64,000 nt of DNA from contig CM068314.1 in NCBI GenBank assembly GCA_034766995.1, positions 17,326,201 to 17,390,200 of the forward strand, read 5' to 3'. The notes under the pieces were generated by a model. It ran no database searches. It had not been told where the DNA came from and saw only the letters and a program-made list of their open reading frames with translations. The DNA is from Acanthacorydalis orientalis (Eukaryota > Arthropoda > Insecta > Megaloptera > Corydalidae). How positions within the stretch are numbered: the stretch's first letter is position 1; every line of letters begins with the position of its first letter. The translations under genes were made by a program, and so were the position numbers. This document shows positions 46,621 to 58,184 of the stretch, in pieces.

Positions 46621-48504
46621 AAAGTGAACTCTTCAAATGTTATCTTTACATGACAATTAAATATTAACATTGTTTTATTACATCTTTTATCATACTTAAA
46701 ATTACTTCATTGCCATATTAGTTTATTTTCTTTAAACATGATGTCATATACTATTCTTTTCTAATTGGTTAACTACGAATTACTAATAATATTTTTGTAA
46801 AGAATGACAGATGTGCACTGAAGTTTGTTAATAAACAAATCGACAAAAGTCATTTTATTCCAAAATTTATTTAAATGTACCATCTGTGAAGGCCGAATCG
46901 AATTTATAAAAAAAATATTAAATTTTTTTAATTATTTCAGTTTCATTTTTACTCGATTTTATTGAATTTCGCATGAAAGTTTACTTTGGCAAGTAATTGA
47001 GAAAAGTTTCGTTTTGATATTACGCCTCAACTAATAAATAGTTCTATAAATCAGTGTAATCATACTGACAACATTTTCGATATTGATTTAAAACATTTAT
47101 TTATGACTTTACTCAACCGTACATTTTCCAGTTTGTCATTATTACCTTTTGTGAATAATAGTATCATTAAGATTACTTTCTTCTTTGTGACTCAACACTC
47201 TCTATACATTGCCGTGATCCATCTGTAACTGTATTTTCTCATTGAAACTTGATTTAGATAAAACGTTATTTATACATTTAACTGAAATGTAGTAGATTTA
47301 TGTACATAAGGAAGCATTCAAACCTAGGTTAACATGACAGATTGATATTCACTAGGTCATGTTTTTATTTTTCGATTACAAAGAAAGTTAAAATCAGGTG
47401 AAAGGCTTTCAAGTCTTCTAAAAAAGTAGATTTTTTATATCAACTTTTTTACTACCGTCATTTCATTTATAAATGATTTCTGACCTCTGGGAATGGCTTA
47501 ATTCTAAATAATCATTTTTAGCAGCGAATTTCATAATAAAAGAATTCGCGTTAAGAGAATTAAACTTTTTTAGAAAAATTAAAATGTTTCAAAATAAATA
47601 TCTTTAAAATATCTTTTTAATTCGATGAATAGTATTATAAAATATGTTGTTTTATATAAAAATACTAATATATATGATCATATAAATCTAGTAGAGACAT
47701 TAATTACAACCTTGATTAAAAAGTAACTAGTTATAATACTTTCGATTATACATTTATTATTTATTTAATATAATAATTTATATTAATGAAAAAAAAATAA
47801 TAGAGATATCACAGATCAGAATTATCACTGTAGTTACAATTATAGTTAATGAAAAAAAGCAAAAAGTGAATGGTAATATGTGTTATTGTGACATTCACTT
47901 TTATAACGTTTCGTTTTTTGATGTATATTTATTTTTATTGCTTAATGTAGACACATAACTATAACAGTCATAAGAAACAAAGTAATTAATTGCTTGTCAG
48001 TTAACTAACAAATAAAAACGTATCAACTGGTTGAGGGTATTTTAGTCGTAAATAATCATATCATATAAAATCATTTTATAAAGTGCTTCATATTAAATTT
48101 GAAAGTTATTTTGTTTTTGTACATACATATTTATATATACATATATATGTATGTTTGTATGTATACACGTAATGAAGTCAGTCATAAGCATATCAAGTTA
48201 TTGTAAAAGTGTTTGTGTCTTTATCGGATCAATTGTTAATGATACTACTTTTAACATAAATAACTATTGAAGTTTTAAATGCGTCAAGTGTTTAATATAT
48301 GATACTGATTATCAGTATATTTTTCAATATATTACCTGTAAACCTTTAAAGGTATAGAAAATTTTAAAAACTTGAACAATACAGTTTACAGCTTAATGTT
48401 CTTCTTTGTTTAGACTATCTAGTTCATTTATATGTTGTTCTAATTCATATAATTACAAGAATTAATCTTTTTAGTAAATTTAATAAATTGATCGACATAT
48501 TCTA

Positions 48505-48800
48505 TTTTTGGAAATAACTTTTTTATTTATCCTACAAAAAATATTTTGATTAAAAATATTCAATAATTGATTATTGATCATTTTGATTGTTTCTTATGTG
48601 CATTTAGATGACAATGCCTTCATCCTCATAGTACCAGATTTCTCTGTACCTTCGCACTTTTATAATGATATTGTCATTAAGATATGCATAAGCAACAATT
48701 AAAAATGATCAAATATCAATCTATGATTAGAAAAATGTTTCTGATTTCTGAGTTGAAGAAAGAATTTATTTGTGAAAGTGAATTTAGCCTAATGTGTCCG
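48505..48800. repeat. PM1 MITE, copy 9 (both arms)
   Basis: Left arm: 'ttttgattaaaaatattcaa', 'taattgattattgatcattt', 'gattgtttcttatgtgcatt', 'gacaatgccttcatcctcat'. Right arm: 'aatgatattgtcattaagat', 'atgcataagcaacaattaaa', 'aatgatcaaatatcaatcta', 'ttatttgtgaaagtgaattt'. Both arms are present, centred near 48655. Confidence 0.72.
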
Positions 48801-48938
48801 AATGTATTTTTATAAAATGAATTCCCGGTCAACAGAATTGATTTATGTACTAGAAAATTAAATTGAGTTTATGAAAAATACTTTAAAAATGTAAAGAATT
48901 TTTATGTACTTGTAATTCTGTTGTTTAAATTATTTTAC

Positions 48939-48980
48939 TTGTAATCAAACATGCAAATTAATATACATGTTTGATTACAA
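48939..48980. other. Perfect 15-bp stem hairpin
   Basis: 'ttgtaatcaaacatg' (48939-48953) pairs perfectly with 'catgtttgattacaa' (48966-48980) around a 12-base AT-rich loop. Too short for a microRNA precursor. Could be a terminator-like or protein-binding palindrome, or a tiny foldback. Confidence 0.75.
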
Positions 48981-49069
48981 TATTTTTCTATAGAACAATT
49001 TAAAAGTAAAAAAAAATATTATCAAGTTTAGGTAACTTCGACGAAAAAAAATAGTATTTTAAATACAAT

Positions 49070-49228
49070 TCTATCTGTAGTTTAATCCACTTTCACAAAG
49101 GAATTTTTCTTCCACTCCATAAACTAAAAAAATTTTTCTGATTAAAACTGTTTATTTAATGATTATTGATTGTTTTTACTGTGGCTTATTTGTATTTAGT
49201 TGCCGATGCCGTCATTCTTGCATAAGAT
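49070..49228 (+). repeat. PM1 MITE, copy 10 (left arm)
   Basis: 'ctgtagtttaatccactttc', 'acaaaggaatttttcttcca', 'ctccataaactaaaaaaat', 'aatgattattgattgttttt', 'gtggcttatttgtatttag'. It shows the outer part of the left arm well ('ctgtagtttaatccacttt', the reverse complement of the 'gtgaatttagccacag' outer right arm). Confidence 0.65.
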
Positions 49229-50117
49229 GATCTTAAAAGAAGCATTCTTTTTTCGATTTGTAACTGATTAGAAAATATTTAAATGCATTTTAACAATGTT
49301 TTCAATTTTATTATTTTTCATTTTATGTTCATTATATTTAATTCAGCGATGTGTTTATATTTAAAAGGTTTGCTTCAAAAATTTTAAAAATTGATATTCA
49401 CTACAATATTGATATCTTAATTATTTAACCATTTTGAACCTGGGAGGAGGAAAGGGTGTTAAAAATGTTTAACAAATATTTTTTGATTAATTGGACATTC
49501 TTTTATCGTAAACAAAATAAAAATTGAAATTTTGTCGGTTACAAGAAAAAATAGGTTAATACAGATTAGCTATTAGAAATTTCACATCTATTTGATATGT
49601 TGTGGAATACTGTTGATAATATTCGGGGTAACATAAATCTGTTAGTAACAAATATATAATTGAAAGCGAAAAAAACGATTACAATTGAAAATTTGCAGAA
49701 ATAACATTACAGTTGAGTATGAAAATTTTTGAAACAATCGAGTGTCCACAAAACGGTTTCATATCGGTCACATCTTGTACTTGGACGTAGTCTTGGAAAT
49801 TTTTATACGCTTTTTTCCAATGATGAACTTTTGGAAAAAAATATTATTTAACCCAATTCTCAAGTTCTTAATTGTTATAAGTTTTCATATAAAAAAAAAA
49901 TGCAATTTTTCTGATTTTTGGACGACCATAATTTTTTTTAATGATAGAAAGAGTTATAAATTTAGTCTCATTAATGACCTTTAAATATTTCATCCAAAAA
50001 TTAACGCTCTGAGACTATAGTTTCTTTGGAAAACATCAATGGATTCCTAGATCTACGCCATTCTTCAAAACGTTAATTTGAATAAATATTTTAGCTAAAA
50101 ATCATCTGAATAAAAAC
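49229..50117. other. AT-rich stretch, no gene seen
   Basis: An 80-codon ORF at 49742-49984 is rich in Phe, Ile and Lys and matches no family I know. A GC-richer word 'cctgggaggaggaaagggtg' lies at 49439. Confidence 0.55.
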
Positions 50118-50310
50118 AACGAATTCACTATCATAAATGAATTTTTCAATCACTTCATAAACTATAAAATATTTTTCTGTACCTTAGCGCTCTGAGGGGC
50201 ATCGACCTCTAAATGCATAACCATTCAAATAATCAATATTTATTTTATAATATTTTTTAATCAAAAAAATATTTATGGTTTATAGAATGATAGAAAAAGT
50301 ATTTTATGAA
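50118..50310. repeat. PM1 MITE, copy 11 (shortened, both arms)
   Basis: 'cgaattcactatcataaatg', 'aatttttcaatcacttcata', then 'tctgtaccttagcgctctga' from the right-arm start, 'gcatcgacctctaaatgcat' and 'aaaatatttatggtttatag'. The central part is deleted relative to copy 3. Confidence 0.6.
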
Positions 50311-50561
50311 AAAAACTATATTGTTTTTCATTTAAATTATTAGTTGATTAAGGGCGAATTTTCACATGGTATTATTTTTTTATTTCATCAATAATTACTA
50401 CCTATATAATTTATTTAAATATTTTTTATTGCTTCTTATTTCATAAAACAGAATACATTCTAACCTTTAAATATACGTTACTGTGTATTTAATAAATTTA
50501 ATTAGGTTTTCTAAAAAATAAAAATTACGTATATGTTTAGTAACACAATAACTGAAATATG

Positions 50562-50580
50562 TTTTTTTTTTAAAAAAAAA
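50562..50580. repeat. T10/A9 palindromic homopolymer pair
   Basis: Same arrangement as at 1004, 5190 and 51710. Confidence 0.95.
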
Positions 50581-52059
50581 GAAAAGAAACATGTCTAAAA
50601 ATTTAATTAATTATTTATGTAGTTCCGCTTTGTATCAACTATTAATTATATGTTTTTTGTTATAGTTTATATTTTATATAATTGATGTATTGTAAATATT
50701 TTTATTAGATTCTCTATTACAGATATAAATTTAAAGTCAGTATCTTTTCTAGATATCAACATAGAAGTTAATTACAACTTTCTAGTTTTTAGATTGTGTT
50801 TGATATTTAAACGTATTATTTGATCTACTTAGCTATATATATGTTTTTCTTTTTTGTAAATATATTTGAACTTTTGTTTAGTGATATCATATTTAAATTG
50901 AAATAAAAATATTAATATTTTGACCTTTATACTGTATTATTCTATATACGTTAAATGTTAAAAAAAGTATTTGCATATATAAATGGAAATATTTCAACAT
51001 CAAAGTTAAGAAATCTGCGAATCTGTTATTATTAAAATCTAGCACTTGTTATATTATAATTTAAGTATACAAATTCGATTTAATGTAAGAAATGTTTGGC
51101 AATAATAAACACACACGAATCGCATTTAATAATAATTTCAAAAGTTTTCTCGTTTAATTTCTGTAATTATAATTTATATTGAAATTGTTGTGTATTTATT
51201 TCATCCAGTTACTTAACAACAGAACTGTAATATTGCATTTATTCCAAAACTAGAAAGTTAATTTATACAATTATTGAAAAAAGTTCTTTAAGAATCACCT
51301 TATATGGGATAAACTAGTAAATAATAAGACATATACGAGGTTGAAAAAGATTAATATTGTTGAATTTAAATCGCGAATTAAATGGGAAATAAATAATTAT
51401 ATAATATAAAAAGTATGATTAAATATGCATGCAAAAAGTATTACACCGTTTTTTGAAAATGGAAAAAAATCAAATGTCGACTGAAACTAGTTTTCTAACA
51501 AAAGTCTTTAAAATTGAAATAATAGTCATCTATTCGGTACGGATATAATGAGTTTATGAATATAGCGAGCTAATGTTCATATGAATTTTAATTCACGAGA
51601 TATTTTCATACAAACATACACGTTTATAACGAGATCATTTCCTGAATATATCTAGCATATTTCATCGTTTCAAAAAAAAATATTCTTTATTCTAGTTGCA
51701 CCAAATTCCTTTTTTTTTAAAAAAAAAGATATAGTTAACCTGAACTTCCTCAAATACAAAATTGTCTAAATATCAGTTTCTATTGTTATTATTTTAATTA
51801 AATCCATGTAAAAATAAAAACATAAATGTGGTCATTAGTTAAATAACGTTTTAACTGTATTATCTAGGTATTTATGCATGGATTGTGTAAAATTTATATT
51901 TATTTGCTATTTAATCTTTTCTATAATATAGTTTCTGATCATCGGATGCGATTTATAAAAAATATACAATATCTAGGTGGAAATTACTTGTTGCAGGTAT
52001 AACAAATAACTGTTGTAATAAGGAAATCTAATCAGTCCTTCAATGCTCGCTTTAACTGA

Positions 52060-52062
<3 letters not shown>

Positions 52063-52129
<67 letters not shown>
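52063..52129. repeat. (TA)n microsatellite
   Basis: 67 bp of TA. Confidence 0.97.
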
Positions 52130-52132
<3 letters not shown>

Positions 52133-52634
52133 TTTATTTTTCATTTCTTATAATGAATGATACAGAGATGTATTTATAAAGAAACTTCTTGCATGTTCAG
52201 TGATCATAAAATTATTTCTGTAAACAAATCAATATTACAAAGTACCTAAGTCTTTTTCCACTTGTTTTCTGTTTTTTTCCCTTCTAATATTTCTCGAAAA
52301 GTATCGCGTTTAAAATTTGAATTCAATATGAAAGTGTTTATTTTTACAACATATTTTCTTTCATAACTTTGAGACATTGTTCCTTTTTAAATATTTCAAT
52401 ATTTTTTGGAACTATTTATTATATTATAGCTATTAAATAGTAAATATTTAACTAAATTTTATAGTACGGATATAAATTTAATTATGTATTAGAGATACAG
52501 GCATACAATTAAATTGCACACAAAAAGATAGTTATGATACTTTATTCTTATATTTATTTTTTTTATTTCCTCTGAAGTTTTAATTTATTGTGTAAAATAT
52601 TAAAAAGACAGTCTAAAATTAATAAGTGTATTAA

Positions 52635-52954
52635 CCCTTAACGGCCCAGATGTTTTTTAAGTTTTCTTACCGCTGGGTCTAAGTAATTTTTTATATGAAG
52701 AAAAATTATCCGCTAAGGATTTTTATATCTGGTATAAAGAAAAAAATATTTATTTTTAATAAAAATACAGATAACGAACGGAAATAAATTAATTAAAAGG
52801 AACCAACGTAGCACTTAACGTGTTAAACGAAAATATAATCACAGTAACAATGATGAAAATGATAAAATGATTTTTTTGCCGCAATATAGGCGGCATTTGA
52901 TCTAATAAGTAAAAATGCTATGCCGAATTTATTGCGGCATTGCTCCGTTAAGGG
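52635..52954. mobile_element. piggyBac-type MITE with TTAA duplications
   Basis: The element starts 'cccttaacggcccag' and ends 'gctccgttaaggg'. These are inverted repeats (CCCTTAACGG perfect). It is flanked on both sides by TTAA (52631-52634 and 52955-52958), the target site of piggyBac transposons. Subterminal palindromes 'gccgcaatataggcggc' and 'atgccg...cggcat' lie near the right end. The 320-bp interior has no ORF, so the element is non-autonomous. Confidence 0.9.
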
Positions 52955-53004
52955 TTAAATTAATGTTTTATTTTGATCAATAAAAATTATATATTTTAAA
53001 AAGT

Positions 53005-53268
53005 TCATTTCGCGAATAAAAATGTCTCCTTCCCACACAAAGCATGCTTTTTTTCTTGATAGAAAATCCTCAATAATTAATTGTTGATCATTTTTAATTG
53101 TTGTTTATGAACATTTAGTTACCGATTTTATCATCGTCAAATTGAAATGCGCATAAGTAATAATAAAAAATGATCGATCAATTATTGAATATTTTTGATA
53201 AGAAAAAAATTGTAGTTTATAAGTGAGCAAAAAAATTATAAAAATAAATTTTTCCATAGTGGCCAACA
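53005..53268. repeat. PM1 MITE, copy 12 (both arms)
   Basis: Left arm: 'taattaattgttgatcattt', 'ttaattgttgtttatgaaca', 'tagttaccgattttatcatc'. Right arm: 'aaatgcgcataagtaataat', 'aaaaaatgatcgatcaatta', 'attgaatatttttgataag', 'gtagtttataagtgag'. Centre near 53135. Only 47 bp separate it from the piggyBac MITE. Confidence 0.72.
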
Positions 53269-54215
53269 TTATGGTGTGAATATCACAATAATTAAATTTG
53301 TATAGGAAATTTCAATAAATTCTATTCTTTTTACTACGGAAGTGATTTGAACTCATCTCAAATTAAGTCTAAAAACTTGTTATTGAATTCATATTCGTAA
53401 TTCTTCTATATAATCTAATTTTACTGTCGATCTAATTAGTTTTTTAGTTAGAATAACATTATACTTAAAAAAATTACCCTGGTATTTTTTGCGTTCATTG
53501 ATGAAATTAAGAATGTAAACATTTTTTATTTCTAGAGACAAATATTTTCTTAACTCATGATCAAAAACTAACTACTTTAATAATATAGCATTTTATTTTT
53601 GTCCTTTATCTAGTTTCACCAAGAGTTTAAAGTAAACAATATGGGACAGATGAGGCTGTTATTTCCATAATAAACCTTTCAGAGTTTTGATTTGTCTTAA
53701 ATGATTATATTGTTTATTATTCTAATTTGTAAGTAACAAAATAATCAAAGTTTTAGTGAGGTGTGTTTATTTCAAGCTTTTTATTTTTTTAATCGCTGAG
53801 ATATTATATTTTATATTTCTTAACTGTTTTAATAAAATATATGAAAATTATAATATTTCATTTCTTTAATTCTTACTTATTGGTCGAAGATCTTTTAAAA
53901 TGTTACGAAATTGGGGAAAAAACCTTCATTTTTAAGTGTTTACTTTCAGTCAGTGCTTAGAATATAATTAGGTATGTAGAAATTAAATTTATTTACATTA
54001 CAAACATTTTTGATAAGTCACCGTGGGTTCTTTTATTTATCCCTATATTCATATACATTCATAAATTACCTTATATAAAGTATAAGGCTATTTAAAAATA
54101 ATTCCCGTTCATTAAAATGTCAAATTATGCTTTAAAAAAGAAAAAAACAAACAAAACAAATACATTTCTGTTTATACAAATAAAGAAAAACAGACGATTA
54201 GTCATCAGCAAAAGG
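53269..54215. other. AT-rich stretch, no gene seen
   Basis: No repeat family or coding signal noted. A 60-codon ORF starting at 54117 is Lys/Asn-rich and unconvincing. Confidence 0.6.
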
Positions 54216-54545
54216 TGTGTTAATTTCAATGTGCGTAAACAGTCATCAAACTGGCGTGGCATTGATAGTAACATTGGCGGCAAAGCGGTTTCACGTTAAT
54301 TGTCATCGTCGACAACGTGCGCAAGCGAACGAACCCAACAAGCGAACACAAGGCGTCGATTGACTTGTCTGTGTATACCACGTTGAGCAGACCGCATCGT
54401 GGTATAGTTGTCATAACGCGTGCTGACTGCTAGAGCATGGCAAGCCACAGTTCCACTACAAGGTGTTTAATCGTGAAATTGTGTAATATGACATCTTTTA
54501 ATTCATACCCGGCGCTACCACCAAATGGCTTTGACATTTCAGGGT
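54216..54545. other. GC-moderate unique block (putative exon or regulatory region)
   Basis: Composition shifts from AT-rich to near-balanced with many CpG ('attgtcatcgtcgacaacgt', 'gcgcaagcgaacgaacccaa', 'gttgtcataacgcgtgctga') and falls back to AT-rich after 54545. No transposon ends were found around it. It contains the small ORF at 54437. Confidence 0.35.
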
Positions 54546-54598
54546 ATTTTTCATATAAAATAATTCAGATTTTAAAATTAGATATGAAGTCCAATTAA
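54437..54598 (+). CDS. Small ORF candidate (53 codons), possible first coding exon
   Basis: From an ATG at 54437 the frame reads MASHSSTTRCLIVKLCN, then a second Met, MTSFNSYPALPPNGFDISG, and after that becomes AT-driven (YFSYKIIQILK...) to a stop at 54596-54598. The change in composition at about 54544, next to 'tcagggtattt', hints that a real exon could end there at a weak GT donor. The Pro/Ser/Tyr/Gly-rich stretch looks like the disordered start of a regulatory protein, but I recognise no family. The CpG-richer DNA upstream would then be the 5' untranslated region. It may also be chance. Confidence 0.22.
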   Translation: MASHSSTTRCLIVKLCNMTSFNSYPALPPNGFDISGYFSYKIIQILKLDMKSN

Positions 54599-54906
54599 AT
54601 TTATCTATATATATTTTCGAAGTCAACAATTTTAACCATTAACAAACAATTGTATAAAATTTATTTATCAATTAATTTATAAGCTGTTAAACAGTTCGAG
54701 CAATACAATAAATCAATAATATATCATAAATAAACAATATATTTTTATTTATTTTTTTCCAATCTGAATAATTGATTTTATAAACACTTTTAATATTTAT
54801 TCGTTTATATTTGATTTCACTTTGCTGTTAATTAAGATATTTTACAGTATATTATAGTATGTGCATATTCAGTTAGTCTAATTACATTTATCCAATTACT
54901 GTATGT

Positions 54907-55530
54907 CAAGAGTGGGCAAAATGCGGCTCCCAAATCTACTCTGTGCGGCTCCCGAGACAATATTGGGTTTCGTTGCCATTTTTCCTAAACTTTTATATTA
55001 ATAATCCATAGTTGTATAGTATGTACTAATATTAGAATATTTTACATATAAACGGGTAATTCACATTATCTTTTGCATAACATATGCATTATGCGTCCAA
55101 ACTGTTGTTTAAAGTGGCCCTGCAGTTATGGACAATCTTTAAGAAAGATGTAAAACTAAACAGTTTTGTTAATTAAAACTTGCTGAATGCAATGAAACCA
55201 AATTCGTGACGGGTTACTGTGTAAATTTTTGTGAAAAATATCTTTAAAAATACAACTTTTAACGTGGTTTCGGCAACTTTTAACTGCAAAAATGAAGACT
55301 CCGTCAAAGTCTTCAACGAATAGAGATTAAAAATATTTTGCTTTGGTGAGTAGGACTACTATATAGTTGTATTTTTTATTATTTATATTAGGTCGATAGG
55401 AAAGTAGTACCGGTTTTGTATATGAATTTGAAGGTCATAAACCACAATTATTTTTCTACCAATCTAATAAATTCAATTTTAAAACAATATTTTATGTGGC
55501 TCTTATTATCGAAGAAGTTGCCCACTTCTA
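54907..55530. mobile_element. Non-autonomous hAT-like element with nested mariner MITE
   Basis: The left end 'caagagtgggcaaaatgcgg' and the right end (other strand 'tagaagtgggcaacttc') share the terminal GTGGGCAA block. The element is flanked by 8-bp direct repeats 'ctgtatgt' (54899-54906) and 'ctatatgc' (55531-55538), with two mismatches. Subterminal 'gcggctcccaaa', 'gtgcggctcccgag' and right-end 'tgtggctctta' resemble hAT elements starting CAGxGGTGGGCAA. No transposase ORF. An 84-bp mariner MITE sits inside at 55386-55469. Confidence 0.75.
55386..55469. mobile_element. 84-bp mariner-derived MITE
   Basis: Left end 'tattaggtcgataggaaagt'. The right end on the other strand is 'tattagattggtagaaaaat'. 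The last 46 bases (from 'gaatttgaaggtcataaacc') match the 3' end of the deleted mariner at 39601-39646 with few differences, so this is a near-solo-terminus derivative of the same lineage. It lies within the hAT element. Confidence 0.85.
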
Positions 55531-55538
55531 CTATATGC

Positions 55539-55691
55539 ATCAAATTTAATTAAAATTGCTTAAAAAGTGGATGTTTCATAGATCAAATTTGATTTTTTGT
55601 GTCTATTTGGATTATAATTCATTTCAATTTCAAAGTATATTCTTTTATGCCTGTAACTCTTCGTTATTTTCGTATCCAATATATACATATT

Positions 55692-55758
<67 letters not shown>

Positions 55759-56150
55759 GACTTGGATAATATTTTATTCCGTAATTACCTTGTAGTTAAA
55801 GTTATATTTTATTATTTTGTAACACTTTGTTGAATGTATCTTGTGGGCGGTATCTCGTTAACATATTATTTAGTTATTATTACACTTTTGCATGATAAAA
55901 TGCCAAAATTTATAACAGTGTGGATATTAAGTTTTTTTTATCAATGTAAAGTATTACAGTTCGTTATTAATTATATAACTAGTTCAATACAATCGTTTGC
56001 AAAGTTCAAAACTTTGACCTATCCCATAATCAACAATCCCCAACTGGCTGGATAGTTCGATAAAAACGTTGATACGTCCATCAATCATGTCAACAATTTA
56101 AGTAATTCATTAATCAAACAATTAGATAAATAATCATCGTACAAACAGAT
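55539..56150. other. AT-rich stretch, no gene seen
   Basis: It holds a TA array (55699-55756). ORFs at 55556-55795 and 55834-56055 lack recognisable domains. Confidence 0.55.
55699..55756. repeat. (TA)n microsatellite
   Basis: 58 bp of TA preceded by 'acatacat'. Confidence 0.97.
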
Positions 56151-56199
56151 AAGAAATCTACAAATCAACACTCCGCTGAAAAAAGATATAGTACCGTGT

Positions 56200-56760
56200 G
56201 TATGTTATGAATGTGTGCTGTTTGTGTACGTTATATTAGTATGAGAGATCGGTGAACACGGTTGAAAATTACAAACATAACAATTGTGTTAACTGGAGTC
56301 GCAACACGACCACAAAAAGCATTCTCACGACACAAAACCATCTCGGCACGCCACGCCACTTGATGTGTTGGATCGCATCGCAGTGAGCGGTGTAACAGGC
56401 GTGGAGGCGGCGCGTGTCCGCTGTCAGCGTGCCGCTGAGACGCCGTCGTCCCCGCCGCGTCGCCCCCGGGTCTTTTGCGGCGGCCGGCCGGATATAGCGG
56501 CGAACGCGCGCCAACCGGCGCCGGAAATAGCCAGACATCGCGTGGCGCTATAGAGACAGACCCTCTTCTCTTCGTTCGTCGTCAGGTTAACTCGAGAACT
56601 TCGCATTGCTTTGACACTGTTGGCTATGTGGCTGTTTGTTGCTGAGGTTGCTGCGATGTCAAGTGAAATGATGTGATGTGCTGGCGCTACACCTGTTCGC
56701 AATGGACTGAGTTGCAATCTCAACTTGATGATCTCATTGTTATTGTTGTTGTTGAATGTG
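56200..56760. promoter_or_regulatory. Strong CpG-rich island (putative promoter / first exon)
   Basis: The core at 56390-56550 is well over 60% GC and dense in CpG ('gcggcgcgtgtccgctgtca', 'gtcccc gccgcgtcgcccc', 'ggcggccggccggatatagc'), the most GC-rich DNA in the window. Both strands have ORFs of 62-99 codons through it, but these are Arg/Ala/Pro-rich as expected from GC-rich DNA and match nothing I know. An initiator-like 'cttcgttcgtcgtcagg' follows at about 56570. No splice-flanked coding exon is convincing. Direction unknown. Confidence 0.45.
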
Positions 56761-57086
56761 TTACTGTTGCGTGATACTTGGGTTCGTAACCTTTCGTTGT
56801 CGTTTTAACGTTTTTTTTTTTACATTATTGTTTTTATTGTGGAAACGGATATTGTTGTATGAATAACATATTTTGTTTTCATTTTATTTATGTTATAAAC
56901 ATTTTTTCTTTTTATAGCCCCGGTAAATAATAAATAAAATAGGATATTCGTATTATTTCATTATTTTCCAACTTTTTTTAGAAATTATTCAAGTTTACTA
57001 TGCAACTAAGATAATATTATTTATTATCATTCCGTATAATTTTAAGATTTTAACTAATATTTGTATGATAAAATTTAATAAATCTA

Positions 57087-57088
<2 letters not shown>

Positions 57089-57144
<56 letters not shown>
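57089..57144. repeat. (TA)n microsatellite
   Basis: 56 bp of TA. Confidence 0.97.
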
Positions 57145-57146
<2 letters not shown>

Positions 57147-57591
57147 ATTTTTCTCATCTAATAAATAAATACCAATCACCTATTTTTCTTACGGTTCCTG
57201 AACTATTATACAGGAACATTAATAGTTTAAAGCTGCCATAAGATTTTCAGAAATTTTAGACAGGAAAATATCTATCTTTTTTATATTGCAGGTCAATGAT
57301 TTCCATAAATCTTATTTATTTAAAGTTACCATTAATAAGTTGAAAGGTGAACATTAACATAACTTTTTGGGTATTTAAAGATTATTTATATCTACATTTT
57401 TACTACAATACCGGAATATTTTCTAAATTCTAATTTTATTTAATAGATTATTATTTTATAGTACGTATTTTCTCATGTTTATAACTGCTCCTCTTTCGTT
57501 CTCATTTTTTTTTAAAGCCTTACCGATATATTTTCACAAGTTATTTTAAAAACCTTCAAAACGTATACTTATTTATATTAACATACATACG

Positions 57592-57661
<70 letters not shown>
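57592..57661. repeat. Compound (CA)n-(TA)n microsatellite
   Basis: 19 bp of CA joined to 51 bp of TA. Confidence 0.97.
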
Positions 57662-57666
<5 letters not shown>

Positions 57667-58114
57667 ACGTTTTAATAAAATTCTGATTATAATATTTATT
57701 ATAATTCTCACTCTTATCTGTGTATAACATATTTTTTTCTTTTTATACCATCTTCAAGTTATGAATAAAGGTAACCTTTTTTTGTTATGTCGTTCGTTTC
57801 CTCTATCATATTTTTTCATATATGTATCATGAATAAATAGTAGCTATTCATGATAGAAAAAAACTTTTTTTTAAAACCAGAGGGATTCTAATATTTTACA
57901 TGGAGTGATTTTGCTTTTTTACTTGTGATTTTACTTATTTAATAATTTAAGAGATTAATAATTCCGTAATTATTATTTCAAGATATATTCCAGTTTTGTT
58001 TAAAACAAACAACGGTTATATTTTTAATATATTATTTATCTTGACTTTTCAGTATTTTGTGATATATTTTACTTATATAAATCTATGATTGGAAAGATCT
58101 ATATAATACAGTAT

Positions 58115-58121
<7 letters not shown>

Positions 58122-58178
<57 letters not shown>
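58122..58178. repeat. (TA)n microsatellite
   Basis: 57 bp of TA. Confidence 0.97.

Positions 58179-58184
<6 letters not shown>

Larger units (their letters stand above)
44256..48504. other. AT-rich stretch, no gene seen
   Basis: It contains arrays at 44716, 45112 and 46547. The ORF at 45990-46196 has no recognisable domain. A slightly mixed piece lies at about 47130-47230. No transposon ends noted. Confidence 0.6.
50311..52630. other. AT-rich stretch, no gene seen
   Basis: T10/A9 and T9/A9 runs at 50562-50580 and 51710-51727, and a TA array at 52063-52129. Nothing coding. Confidence 0.6.

Noticed and set aside
49742..49984. 80-codon ORF
   Set aside because: Composition is Phe/Ile/Lys-rich as expected by chance in AT-rich DNA. 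No motif seen.
54226..54414. Minus-strand 62-codon ORF in the GC-moderate block
   Set aside because: No recognisable motif. The plus-strand frame at 54437 better tracks the composition change.
56269..56723. Arg/Ala/Pro-rich ORFs on both strands of the CpG island
   Set aside because: High GC removes stops in all frames. The peptides match no family I know and neither strand is favoured.
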